Shown: positions 25,500 to 33,741 of the stretch, in pieces
Numbering within the stretch: position 1 is the stretch's first letter
Layout: every line of letters starts with the position of its first letter
Assembly: GCF_014837055.1 (NCBI RefSeq)
Contig: NZ_JACSPQ010000053.1
Span: 80,663-144,662, forward strand
Direction of reading: 5' to 3'
DNA: 64,000 bases
Source of the DNA: Phocaeicola faecium
GTDB taxonomy: Bacteria; Bacteroidota; Bacteroidia; Bacteroidales; Bacteroidaceae
Position numbers and translations under genes: made by a program
The notes under the pieces: model-generated
Told to the model about the DNA's origin: nothing
The model's database searches: none
Seen by the model: only the letters and a program-made list of their open reading frames with translations

Positions 25500-26306
25500 C
25501 TATTCACGGTCAGTAAACATTCGTCTATATTCGGTAGGAGTCTTACCTGTTTGCCGTTTGAAAAATTTAGTCAGCGTAGCCTGATCGGGGAAACAAAGGT
25601 CATACGCTGTTTTTTGAGAACAGTCTTTTACTACACGGTTCAAATATTGTGGCGTTACACAGAGTTTTGAAGCGTACCAACTGACGGAATGTCCTTCGCG
25701 GACATCTGTAAACAATAATTTTATGAATTGCTTGAACAGCGTATTCCTGCGTCCTTTTTCTGTATGTCCTTTGCTTTCATCTTCTTGCCGAATGTATTCG
25801 TTTGCCATATCCATCATAAACATCCAGAGTGCACATTTTACCATTTCCGCCTGAAAACGATGGGTATGATCTGCAAAAATCCCCTGTATAGCCTCTATCC
25901 TTTGCAAAAAGAGTTTGATGCCTGTAGGCGACTGAAAACTCATGGGACACATTTTTATCTTCTGCACGTATGAGGGCGGAAATGGAGGTGTCTTTTTTAG
26001 CAGGGATGACATGAACGGTTCTTTTAAAAACAACATATATGCTTGGGCATCGCAGGATATCTCCAGAATATCCAGAAAACGGCTGTCGAGGAAATTGGCA
26101 AGACAGTCTTCAGTCAGCAAATATGGTTTGCCGTCTGAGTTTAACTTTATCTCTCCTTTCCGCACCAGAATATGTATAATCATATTAGAACCGTTGCCCT
26201 CCAAACGGAATCTTTTTTCAATCCTGTCGCCGTTTATTTTCCACAACAGAAAACCCTCTTTTATCAAATAGCAATTATCTTGCTTTCCTCCGAAATCCAT
26301 GAAATC
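25500..26306 (-). CDS. AraC-family regulator with an internal deletion in the DNA-binding domain
   Basis: 268 residues from ATG 26306 (MDFMDFGGKQ); a TTG at 26348 is less likely. The N-terminal sensor half ('LLWKINGDRIEKRFRLEGN') resembles AraC-type regulators of Bacteroidetes. The C-terminal domain begins normally ('SVSWYASKLCVTPQYLNRVVKDCSQKTA') and ends normally ('LTKFFKRQTGKTPTEYRRM'), but about 27 residues that normally join the two helix-turn-helix units are missing in frame, including the linker helix and the first helix of the second unit. DNA binding is probably impaired. Type of protein is clear; activity is doubtful. Confidence 0.8.
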   Translation of the reverse strand, partial: DFMDFGGKQDNCYLIKEGFLLWKINGDRIEKRFRLEGNGSNMIIHILVRKGEIKLNSDGKPYLLTEDCLANFLDSRFLDILEISCDAQAYMLFLKEPFMSSLLKKTPPFPPSYVQKIKMCPMSFQSPTGIKLFLQRIEAIQGIFADHTHRFQAEMVKCALWMFMMDMANEYIRQEDESKGHTEKGRRNTLFKQFIKLLFTDVREGHSVSWYASKLCVTPQYLNRVVKDCSQKTAYDLCFPDQATLTKFFKRQTGKTPTEYRRMFTDRE

Positions 26307-26409
26307 CATAGTTGTAACTGAATAATGCTGACGAGGCAAATAATACAAAATCAGTTGGGATTACCAGTCCAAAGACAATGTGATAAGATTCATCTACGGT
26401 CAGAATAAC

Positions 26410-26559
26410 ATGTGGTATCGTATGAACAACAAAAAAAACGAGTACATTCTTGAAGCAAACGACGGGATGGCAATACGTGTGGTATCCTATCGGTCAAGCT
26501 ATGACTCATTGCATGTAACAATCAACCGGTTTTGCATAGAAGAATACGAAGAAAACTAA
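26410..26559 (+). CDS. Small hypothetical ORF, possibly the 3' end of a lost gene
   Basis: 49-codon frame beginning MWYRMNNKKN and ending CIEEYEEN. The open frame continues upstream to about 26341 without an earlier start, giving about 66 residues of protein-like composition (aromatic and charged, e.g. 'YILEANDGMAIRVVSY'). I do not recognise it. It may be the remnant of a larger gene cut by the rearrangement that placed the AraC gene beside it. Confidence 0.35.
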   Translation: MWYRMNNKKNEYILEANDGMAIRVVSYRSSYDSLHVTINRFCIEEYEEN

Positions 26560-26579
26560 CCCAGATTTAACCTCAAAAT

Positions 26580-26663
26580 ACTATGGGTAGCGTTACTTAA
26601 CTCAAGCGGATGCGTTTACCCATTCTACCCGTAGAGTTTACGCTCTCTATGGGTAGAATTTTG
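26580..26663. repeat. Dispersed double-hairpin repeat, copy 3 (variant)
   Basis: Blocks CTATGGGTAGCGTT, CAAGCGGATGCGTTTACC, TCTACCCGTAGAG and CTCTATGGGTAGAATTTT. It ends a few bases before the stop of the glycosyltransferase gene. Confidence 0.75.
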
Positions 26664-26668
26664 CACGC

Positions 26669-27754
26669 CTATTCCGAGCGGAATTTTAGCAACGTGTTGG
26701 CTATCTCTCCGCTGAATATCTCCAAGTTAAAGCGTTCCTCTGCCAAGCGGCGGGCGTTGCGCCCCATGCGTTCGGCTTCTTCGGGATGGGCGGTGAGGTA
26801 ACGGATGGCATTTACCCATCCTTCGGTGTCGCCGTAGGGAACGGTGATGCCTATTTCTTCCTTGTCGATATCCATTTCGAAATACGGGTTACGGGTGCAG
26901 ATAACGGGCATTCCCAATGCAAAAGCCTCAACCAGCGTGGTCAGTCCCACCGTATATGGATAATCGAGACAACAAATAACAATGAAACGTGCTTCTGCCA
27001 CTTTGCGTGCAAGTACGTAAGGTATCACTCCTTCGGTGTAATGGATGCGGATGTTCTGAGGCAGACAGAGGCTGTCGGCTATCCGGCGGTAAGAGATGCC
27101 GTTACTTTCTTCGGCGATATATACTTCTAACTCTTCGTTTGTACGGGCAAAGGCTTCAAGCATGGTTTTCACGTCGCGGCGTTCTTTACCCGTGGATATA
27201 AAGCCGTGACGCGGAAGGGAAACAGGAAGTTCGCCCAACAGATGGTCGTAGAAAGCGAGATCGGGTCCCCAATGTATCAGTTGCAGCTTGCTTTCGGCCA
27301 CTTTACGTGAAGCGATAGAGTCTTGTATCAGTTTGCGGCTGAAAAGAAACATCTGGTCGAATCCGCGATAGAAGAAACGGGAGACTGCTTCCCTGAAACG
27401 GTTTGACGCGCGGCTTACTGCCGAATGATGCCAAATCACCACGGGCTTGCGGTACAAGCCGAGGGCGCGGAGAAAAACAATCAACTCCAACCCGCGGAAA
27501 GAAGTGCCGTAAAGCACATCGTACTTCTCGCGGCAGCACAGAATCTTCCGGGTGGTATAAAGCATGAGTTTCCAGCGCGAGGCAAATGCTTTGTAAGGGT
27601 GCATCACCGAGCGGATGCCGTATTTCTCCAGCAAGGGAAGCCCGTAAAGGATATGTCCCGGAAAGCGGAATTGTTTCCACTCTTCGTAACTTTCGCGCGT
27701 AAGGCGGGTATGATAGAAATAAATAGTCAAAGGTGTCGGTCTCTTTTCAGCCAT
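26669..27754 (-). CDS. Glycosyltransferase (GT-B fold, family 4 type)
   Basis: 361-residue cytosolic or membrane-associated glycosyltransferase, last of the four-gene glycan locus. The C-terminal nucleotide-sugar domain has 'GFISTGKERRDVKTMLEAFA', 'FIVICCLDYPYTVGLTTLVEAFALGMPVICTRN' (the Glu-rich loop and E-x7-E-like region of GT4 enzymes is recognisable in part) and 'YGDTEGWVNAIRYL'. The N-terminal domain ('YEEWKQFRFPGHILYGLPLL') is diverged. It overlaps the upstream gene by 28 bases, so the pair is translationally coupled. Donor and acceptor are unknown; its context suggests a surface glycan carrying polyol phosphate. Confidence 0.82.
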   Translation of the reverse strand: MAEKRPTPLTIYFYHTRLTRESYEEWKQFRFPGHILYGLPLLEKYGIRSVMHPYKAFASRWKLMLYTTRKILCCREKYDVLYGTSFRGLELIVFLRALGLYRKPVVIWHHSAVSRASNRFREAVSRFFYRGFDQMFLFSRKLIQDSIASRKVAESKLQLIHWGPDLAFYDHLLGELPVSLPRHGFISTGKERRDVKTMLEAFARTNEELEVYIAEESNGISYRRIADSLCLPQNIRIHYTEGVIPYVLARKVAEARFIVICCLDYPYTVGLTTLVEAFALGMPVICTRNPYFEMDIDKEEIGITVPYGDTEGWVNAIRYLTAHPEEAERMGRNARRLAEERFNLEIFSGEIANTLLKFRSE

Positions 27755-28743
27755 TTGTTGATTCGGTTTATGATTGCTTTGCGGATGATGGTAAAGTTGC
27801 CGTAACGCAGGTTAAGGAACAGCTCTTCAAACGAACGTCCGATTTTTATCCACGGATGCCGCCAGCCCATGATGCGGTAAACGCTTTCTTTATAAGCGGT
27901 ATGCTCAATGATGTAACGCGGATGTTTCAACGGGAAATCGACCTCATAGCGTTTCATTGTGAAGATTCTCCGGTAACCGCGCGGCAGGGTATGGATGGAA
28001 TTCCCGAAATGTACCGAGTCGGCAGTGGCTCCGAGGTTATTTATCATGTTGCGCGTGGGTACGATGCTCAGCCCCGAACCAAACAGTATGGAAGCGTGGA
28101 AGATGGTTTCGTAATAAGGTTTCCCGTGCTCGCGGTGGCGCTGACACATGTAGACGAAGTCTTTCCGGTAACGCCGCGTGTCAATCAGGTTCTTCAACTG
28201 CTTCATGCTGAAAGCATCGTCAAGAAAAGAGTAATGCTCATCCCACTGGTCGATGACACGACGCCAGCTTGCCCATCCCCAAATTGAGAACGTAGTGGCA
28301 AAAAAGTAATCGTAAGGCACATCGGGCGTTGTTTCTTCGTTGTTGAACCCGGCTATCATGCTGATGCGCGTATCGTTTTCGTACTTATCGAGCAGTTCTT
28401 TACAGAAACGGAAAAAGCTGACCGAGGGTACGTCATCGTCTTCCAGCACGATGCACTTGTCTGCCATTGAGAATGCCCATTTCTGTGAGATGTACTCCGA
28501 AGGGTCGCATCCGTAGTTGCGCGTCTGATAGAGTCGGTGTACTTCACATTCCCAATCAATATCCGCCACTACTTTACGACATGCCTCTATGCCAGGCAAG
28601 TCTTTCTCATTGCGCGGCCCGTCTTGGTAAAGAAACAAGCGCGAGGGGCGGGCTTTCTTTACTTGTTCGAACACTTGACTCAACTGATTCGGACGATTGA
28701 AAAAGAGAATCAGTACGGCTACGTCTACAAGAGCATTTTTCAT
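27727..28743 (-). CDS. Glycosyltransferase (GT-A fold)
   Basis: 338 residues. The N-terminus 'VAVLILFFNRPNQLSQVFEQV' is the start of a GT-A nucleotide-binding fold, and 'CIVLEDDDVPSVSFFRF' contains the metal-binding DxD-type motif. 'TFSIWGWASWRRVIDQWD' follows, a pattern seen in bacterial sugar transferases annotated as hemolytic-protein-like or GT2-like. It starts 5 bases after the licD stop. Probably adds one sugar during assembly of the surface glycan; specificity unknown. Confidence 0.82.
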   Translation of the reverse strand: MKNALVDVAVLILFFNRPNQLSQVFEQVKKARPSRLFLYQDGPRNEKDLPGIEACRKVVADIDWECEVHRLYQTRNYGCDPSEYISQKWAFSMADKCIVLEDDDVPSVSFFRFCKELLDKYENDTRISMIAGFNNEETTPDVPYDYFFATTFSIWGWASWRRVIDQWDEHYSFLDDAFSMKQLKNLIDTRRYRKDFVYMCQRHREHGKPYYETIFHASILFGSGLSIVPTRNMINNLGATADSVHFGNSIHTLPRGYRRIFTMKRYEVDFPLKHPRYIIEHTAYKESVYRIMGWRHPWIKIGRSFEELFLNLRYGNFTIIRKAIINRINKWLKRDRHL

Positions 28744-28748
28744 ATCGC

Positions 28749-29564
28749 TTATCGGTTATCTAATAATTCGGGATGCAGGTAAATGGCATGTATCTTTCGC
28801 TTATCTTCCGGCGGAATATCCATGTAGTTGCGATACAAGTCTTTCAGGTAGGCATCGGGATTACAGGGTGCGCTGAAGCGTTTTCCTTCAAACTCGATTT
28901 CGCCCAGCGGGAAAATAGAATCGCGGCGGTGCATGATGCCGTAGCCGTTATTGATAAGTACGTTTGATATATAGGTGTCTTTCGGGTAGAGCATACAAAG
29001 TATGTTCCACACCGTCCGGTAAATGCCGTATTTCGCACCGAACCAGAAAAATTCTGCCAGCGAACGCAACGAATAATAGTGGGGGGCGTGCAGGATGGAA
29101 TATGCCGTTGAGATGCCTTTCGTAAACTTCTTTACCCACGGCTTCGGCACACTGGGATAGTCGATAAACGGAAAGATGTCGACAAACAGTCCCTTTTGAT
29201 AGTCTCCCCGCATATTGTCTCCGCTTTCAAGGTACAGCGAATTGAGGTCGCGTATCTTGATTATCGGTTCTTTGCTCGATGGGTCGGTTTCAGGAGTTTG
29301 GAGAAACAGGCCGTCGCGCAGTTCCGACGGGGCGATGCGGATGAAGCGTTGCAAGTCTTCGAGGCGCATGGCAAGGTCGATGTCATCATCCCACGGGATG
29401 AAGCCGCCGTGACGCACAGCCCCCAGCAGACTGCCGCCATCTAACCAATACGGTATCTGATGTTTGCGGCAAATCCGATCTATCTCCTCCAAGATGCCAA
29501 GCTGTTTCAGCTGACATGCCCGCAGGTTCCGTTTCACATACTCAGTCAAGAAAGGATTCTTCAT
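28749..29564 (-). CDS. LicD-family phosphotransferase
   Basis: 271 residues with the LicD signature '[20 protein letters not shown]' followed by DDDIDLAM, a nucleotidyltransferase-like acidic active site. LicD proteins transfer phosphocholine from CDP-choline in Haemophilus and Streptococcus; the related fukutin and FKRP transfer ribitol phosphate from CDP-ribitol. The adjoining gene, overlapping by 4 bases, encodes a fused cytidylyltransferase/dehydrogenase of the CDP-ribitol type, so ribitol phosphate is the best guess for the donor group. No choline kinase or choline transporter lies nearby. Confidence 0.9.
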   Translation of the reverse strand: MKNPFLTEYVKRNLRACQLKQLGILEEIDRICRKHQIPYWLDGGSLLGAVRHGGFIPWDDDIDLAMRLEDLQRFIRIAPSELRDGLFLQTPETDPSSKEPIIKIRDLNSLYLESGDNMRGDYQKGLFVDIFPFIDYPSVPKPWVKKFTKGISTAYSILHAPHYYSLRSLAEFFWFGAKYGIYRTVWNILCMLYPKDTYISNVLINNGYGIMHRRDSIFPLGEIEFEGKRFSAPCNPDAYLKDLYRNYMDIPPEDKRKIHAIYLHPELLDNR

Positions 29565-30931
29565 ACCATTTCTCGTTTTACGTCGATTACTTGTCCGGTA
29601 TAGTCGGACGCAAGGGTTTGGAGAGTCGCCTCTGCTACCTTGTCGGCAGAAAGCAAAGTATCTTCCGGCTCAATGCCGAAATTATGCACCCGCATGGGAG
29701 TCTTTGTCCGTTCAGGGTTGACACAGTTGATGCAGATTCCGAAGCCTTCCCACTCTTGCGCGATGGCTTGTACGAAGTTGACTATCGCCGCTTTCGTCGA
29801 CGAGTAGATACTGTAAAAGGCACGTCCGCGTGTATAAGAGCTGGAGGTGAAGAACACCAGTTTTCCTTTCGTTTCCTTCAAATAAGGAAAGGCTTCAAGG
29901 GCTACGTTCACCGTTCCCATGTAGTTAGTCTGTACCGCCGAGACAATCGTTTCGTAATCCGTAGCTATCAGCGGCTCTTTGTTCAACACTCCGGCTGTGT
30001 TCACCACAAAGTCTATCCTGCCCTCTTTTGCAAATACTTCTTTCAGCGCATGGCTCACCTGATTGCGATCGCCTACGTCAGTATGGTTCAAGCTACGCGA
30101 AAAGCGATATACTTTTCCGCCGTGCTGTTCCAACATGCGTGCCACTTCAGCACCGATGCCGTAACTTCCGCCGAACACCACGGTTACTTTGTCGCGCAAC
30201 AGGGTTATATCTATCGCTTCGTGGTTCAGCTCGCTCTTACGGAGTTGGAAAAACTTATCAAGCAGATAAGTATCCTCTTTGTATGTCAGCTTCATGTTGC
30301 TTTCCTCGCCCGCTACAACATAGATGGGCACATCGGGCAGGTATTTCTTTACCACGCCACAGTCGTCTGTCACCTTAAAGGCAGCATCTTTAAGCGCAAT
30401 CTCATACGCCCGGCGGATGGTGTCTATCGAAAACGCCTGCGGGGTCTGTCCGCGTTTCAGTCGTGAGCGGTCGGGTATCTGACTGATAAAATCGCCTTCC
30501 ACCTCGATAATCGTATCGGCAGAAGGAAGTGCCACATCAATGGCATCGTATGTTTCGAGCGCTTTCACCACATCATTGATGATGCGCTGGCTTACCAACG
30601 GACGCACGGCATCATGGAATATCAAATTAACATCCGCTCCCGCGTATGCTTCGATGGCAGAAAGGCTGGAATGATAACGCTCCTTCCCTCCTTTCAATAT
30701 CTTCTTTACTTTCTTCCATCCGTTTTTGATTATCAGGTTCTCAAACTCCGAGATATAGAAAGGATTAGACACGATGGCTATTTCGTCGATATGCGGATTC
30801 GTCTCAAACACTTCCACCGTATGCTCTACCACCATCTTGCCTGCCACTTTGAAGAACTGCTTCGGAGTAGAAAGCCCCAAACGGCTCCCCACCCCTCCTG
30901 CCAATACCACAGCTATGTTTTTTCTCATCAT
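29561..30931 (-). CDS. Bifunctional cytidylyltransferase / short-chain dehydrogenase (CDP-ribitol synthase type)
   Basis: 456-residue two-domain enzyme. Residues 1-230 form an IspD/TarI-type cytidylyltransferase ('[20 protein letters not shown]', '[15 protein letters not shown]', '[16 protein letters not shown]', '[11 protein letters not shown]'). Residues 240-456 form a short-chain dehydrogenase ('[19 protein letters not shown]', 'NTAG', catalytic Tyr and Lys in 'YSSTK'). The fusion matches Haemophilus Bcs1-like enzymes, which reduce ribulose 5-phosphate and then make CDP-ribitol. It is first in the locus and would feed the LicD transferase. Isoprenoid IspD activity is unlikely because of the fusion and context. 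Confidence 0.88.
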   Translation of the reverse strand: MMRKNIAVVLAGGVGSRLGLSTPKQFFKVAGKMVVEHTVEVFETNPHIDEIAIVSNPFYISEFENLIIKNGWKKVKKILKGGKERYHSSLSAIEAYAGADVNLIFHDAVRPLVSQRIINDVVKALETYDAIDVALPSADTIIEVEGDFISQIPDRSRLKRGQTPQAFSIDTIRRAYEIALKDAAFKVTDDCGVVKKYLPDVPIYVVAGEESNMKLTYKEDTYLLDKFFQLRKSELNHEAIDITLLRDKVTVVFGGSYGIGAEVARMLEQHGGKVYRFSRSLNHTDVGDRNQVSHALKEVFAKEGRIDFVVNTAGVLNKEPLIATDYETIVSAVQTNYMGTVNVALEAFPYLKETKGKLVFFTSSSYTRGRAFYSIYSSTKAAIVNFVQAIAQEWEGFGICINCVNPERTKTPMRVHNFGIEPEDTLLSADKVAEATLQTLASDYTGQVIDVKREMV

Positions 30932-31201
30932 CTGTTACGCATTAAAGATTATTGCAAACTTAGCGAAAATCTGTGATATAAACGAAATATGACGGGAGTA
31001 ATGTCATTTCATTTCGCATACGGCTGCCGAACCCGCAGCCGGAGCATGAAATCTTTTTCGCTTCCCGATAAAAAAAGTCTGAATATTATTTGGTTTATAA
31101 AATAAACTACTTTATATTTGCAACAACAAGAGCAAGCAATAGCGCGCATTGCTCTTACTCTTGATTAACCTATATAATCAACTACTAAAAAATTAAGAAG
31201 T
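30932..31201. other. Divergent intergenic region between glycan locus and membrane protein gene
   Basis: About 270 bases. A promoter (31089-31120) serves the plus-strand gene; its predicted leader contains an AGAGCAA / TTGCTCT hairpin around 31129-31156. No gene is seen. Confidence 0.5.
31089..31120 (+). promoter_or_regulatory. Promoter of the small membrane protein/regulator pair
   Basis: TTTG (31089-31092), a 20-base spacer and TATATTTG (31113-31120), 81 bases before the start codon. Confidence 0.68.
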
Positions 31202-31801
31202 ATGGAAGACAGAAAAATCAATGAAATGGAAAGTCTTGAGCTTATCTCCGAGATGATAAGAAAGACAAAGAATGAAGGTTCTATGAAAGAAGACTACAAC
31301 ACGTTTCTTTACTATGGATATGCGGCAGTAATCATTTCGATTATAGTATGGGCAGGGATTCACTTTACCGGGGAATTGGAATTTTCGTTCATTTGGTTTG
31401 CCATGTTCGTGCCATACCTATGGACTACGTTTGCCGGAAAACAAAAAAAGCCTGAAGTAGTTACTTACCTCGACAGTATGCTTGGAAACATTTGGAAAAT
31501 CATAGGGAACATGTTTGCACTCACAACCCTTGCCATCGTAGCGACAGGGGCATACGTGGGGATAATCAATTTTTCACTAATGATGCCTTTATCCATTATC
31601 TATGCAGGCATCGGCACTGCCATGACGGGACTTGTCATTAAAGAAAAAGCATTCGTATGGCTTCCGCTGGTAGGGCTTCTCGCTTCGGTATATATGCTCC
31701 TGTCCGACGGGTACGACAATTCATGGAATATTCTTTTTGGTCTGTCGTTTCTTGCTTTCATGGTGATACCTGCACACATTGTCAGAAGTAAAGCTAAGTA
31801 A
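31202..31801 (+). CDS. Membrane protein of unknown function
   Basis: 199 residues. A charged N-terminal region of about 35 residues ('LELISEMIRKTKNEGSMKED') is followed by about five hydrophobic segments ('YAAVIISIIVWAGIHF', 'SFIWFAMFVPYLWTTFA', 'IGNMFALTTLAIVATGAYVG', 'MPLSIIYAGIGTAMTGLV', 'ILFGLSFLAFMVIPAHIV'). I do not recognise a named family. It is 4 bases upstream of a winged-helix regulator gene; this membrane protein/regulator arrangement is common in Bacteroidetes and suggests that the pair forms one regulated unit. Confidence 0.8.
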   Translation: MEDRKINEMESLELISEMIRKTKNEGSMKEDYNTFLYYGYAAVIISIIVWAGIHFTGELEFSFIWFAMFVPYLWTTFAGKQKKPEVVTYLDSMLGNIWKIIGNMFALTTLAIVATGAYVGIINFSLMMPLSIIYAGIGTAMTGLVIKEKAFVWLPLVGLLASVYMLLSDGYDNSWNILFGLSFLAFMVIPAHIVRSKAK

Positions 31802-31805
31802 GTGT

Positions 31806-32093
31806 ATGAAAGAACTTGATCCTCTATTACATTCGCAGCTCCGGTTGGCAATCGTATCTCTACTGCTATCGGTTGAAGAAGCTGATTTCAATTATCTCAA
31901 GGAGTACACTCAGGCTACTTCTGGTAACTTGAGTGTACAAATTGACAAATTGTCCGAAGCCGAATATATAAAAGTAAGAAAGGAAATCGTGGGCAAAAAG
32001 ACGAGAACCTCTTGCTGCCTTACAGACAAGGGACGGGAAGCGTTGGCTGAATATGTAGCTGCCTTAAAAGAGTATCTCGGCAAACTGATGTAA
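31806..32093 (+). CDS. Winged-helix transcriptional regulator
   Basis: 95 residues from ATG 31806 (MKELDPLLHS). Compact winged-helix domain of the MarR/PadR-like type annotated as HTH_34: 'LRLAIVSLLLSVEEADFNYL', recognition-helix region 'ATSGNLSVQIDKLSEAEYI', wing 'VRKEIVGKKTRTSCCLTDKG'. No ligand-binding domain is visible, so regulation is likely by protein contact or abundance. Cotranscribed with the preceding membrane protein. Confidence 0.88.
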   Translation: MKELDPLLHSQLRLAIVSLLLSVEEADFNYLKEYTQATSGNLSVQIDKLSEAEYIKVRKEIVGKKTRTSCCLTDKGREALAEYVAALKEYLGKLM

Positions 32094-32245
32094 CAGCATA
32101 CCACACTGTTACTGTGCCTTTAGCATTTCTCGAATTTATGTTTCTTTACATATTTCATTCAACAGACTCTATCTGAAAATGAAACAGTTAGAACCGTTCC
32201 GCTCGACTAAAACAAAACATAAAATCTCCTGACAAAACACTCCCA

Positions 32246-32336
32246 AAACACTACCGTTAGCGTTAGTCATCTCATGCGGTAGCGTTGCCCAACGCTTCCC
32301 ATAGCGTTGTCCGGTTGTATGGGTAGAATTTTTCAA
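32246..32336. repeat. Dispersed double-hairpin repeat, copy 4
   Basis: CACTACCGTTAGCGTTAGTC ... CTCATGCGGTAGCGTT forms the first hairpin; TTCCCATAGCGTT ... TGTATGGGTAGAATTTTTC the second. It has the same orientation as copies 2 and 5 and lies between convergent genes. Confidence 0.85.
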
Positions 32337-32373
32337 GCTCCCGACAAAGCGGAAAACGTTTAAACAAGTGCAT

Positions 32374-32435
32374 AAAAAAACGAAAGTTGCCCGACAAACT
32401 CCGCCCTGCAAGCGGGGTTTTCAGGCAACTTTCGT
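32374..32435 (-). terminator. Terminator downstream of the DUF4861 gene
   Basis: 12-bp stem ACGAAAGTTGCC / GGCAACTTTCGT enclosing a second small hairpin (CCGC..GCGG). On the minus strand it is followed by seven T's; it may also stop the convergent regulator transcript. Confidence 0.78.
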
Positions 32436-32462
32436 CTTTCTGTTTCTATGAAGCAGCGTACG

Positions 32463-33695
32463 TTATTCTATCGTAACCTGCAACGGGTTGCGTACTTTAG
32501 CTGCAAAGTTTTCCAAGTAATTCGTCCAATCTTCCGGTGCGGCAAAACCGTATTTGCTCCATCCCGAACCCCAATAATATACGTAATCGTCATCGGGGGC
32601 GTACGGACTGATTGCCAACACATGACCTAAGGCGTCTCCTACGGGGGCGTCAAACAGCTCTGCTTTGGCTTCCGTTACCGGATAAGGGAATACGGCTCCT
32701 ACGTAAACAGTACCGTTATCGGCATTGGGTTCGGTGGTAGGGTCGGCATAGGCGATATAACCTTTTTCGGCATTGCAAACATATTCTTTCGGATGGGCGG
32801 CGTGAATCACCAAGCCGGTTGCAAGGGGAGTTTCAGCCGTCAGATAGGCATAATTGACCGTTGTTTTGTTTAGCTGAGAGCCTTTGTCGAGCTGGATGAT
32901 ACGTGTTTCCACCACGTTTGAGTCGTTTTTTATCACTAAGGGGTTATAAACTAACTTGACGGTGAAGCGAAGCGGCCCGTTATCCAGCACCTCGCATTCG
33001 TTGTAACAATACGGGTATATCAGCTTGCCGTCGGGCATCAATGCCGATGTACCTCCGCCCAGTGTAGGTCCTACGGCGTAACAGTCCATGCCGTTTCCGT
33101 GGTCTACGTGGTATGAAATGGTCTGACGCAGGCTGTCGGCTTCCGCCTTCTTGCCGGCTTGCTGCAAAGCGTGTATTGCTGCCCACGATGCCGAATCGAG
33201 TTCCATCCGGTAACGGTCTTCCACCACAAGTTCTTCGGTGTTTTTGGTAAACACATCGTAGCCGTATGCCTTTTCGCCGGAGCGCTGAAGCGCAGGACCG
33301 TAAGCGCGATAGGCAGCACGGTCGTTCTCCCACGCCACATCGTCGGCACGCTCAGGATACTGTCGCCCGTATACCACCGTATTGACAAGTATCGGTTCTC
33401 CCTCTTGAATCGTATATCCTACCGTAGCCTGTGCTGCCACTGAAGCCGGAAAAATCAGCTTGTCATCGTACGTAAGCTGGTAGGGAACTTCTTGGGCTTT
33501 GTCATCGTAAACCACTAATTGCGCCGTATCGGGCAAGTTGAGTTTTCTGAACACTTCTTCCGCCGATACCTCAACCATTTCGCCGGAGCGCTCCATGTTC
33601 AGAGGGTTGGTTATTGTTACCGTAACCGCCTGTTGCTCGTCAGTACAACTATATGATGCAGCCACACAAGCGAATGCTAATAAGAATTTTTTCAT
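32463..33695 (-). CDS. DUF4861 lipoprotein
   Basis: 410 residues starting at 33695 (MKKFLLAFACVAASYSC), a lipoprotein signal peptide with Cys at the end of the lipobox, so it is membrane-anchored in the envelope. The remainder resembles DUF4861 proteins of Bacteroidetes ('TITNPLNMERSGEMVEVS', 'YHVDHGNGMDCYAVGPTLGGG', 'YYWGSGWSKYGF'). Members are often linked with polysaccharide use; a catalytic role is unproven. It begins 46 bases after the dacB stop and may be in the same transcript as lpdA and dacB. Confidence 0.82.
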   Translation of the reverse strand: MKKFLLAFACVAASYSCTDEQQAVTVTITNPLNMERSGEMVEVSAEEVFRKLNLPDTAQLVVYDDKAQEVPYQLTYDDKLIFPASVAAQATVGYTIQEGEPILVNTVVYGRQYPERADDVAWENDRAAYRAYGPALQRSGEKAYGYDVFTKNTEELVVEDRYRMELDSASWAAIHALQQAGKKAEADSLRQTISYHVDHGNGMDCYAVGPTLGGGTSALMPDGKLIYPYCYNECEVLDNGPLRFTVKLVYNPLVIKNDSNVVETRIIQLDKGSQLNKTTVNYAYLTAETPLATGLVIHAAHPKEYVCNAEKGYIAYADPTTEPNADNGTVYVGAVFPYPVTEAKAELFDAPVGDALGHVLAISPYAPDDDYVYYWGSGWSKYGFAAPEDWTNYLENFAAKVRNPLQVTIE

Positions 33696-33741
33696 AAACA
33701 TAGTCTGATTAAATAAACATATTCAAGGTATGCGCACCGGT

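Noticed and set aside
29516..30466. 316-residue open frame antisense to the cytidylyltransferase/dehydrogenase gene
   Set aside because: Shadow of the fused enzyme; no recognisable domains.
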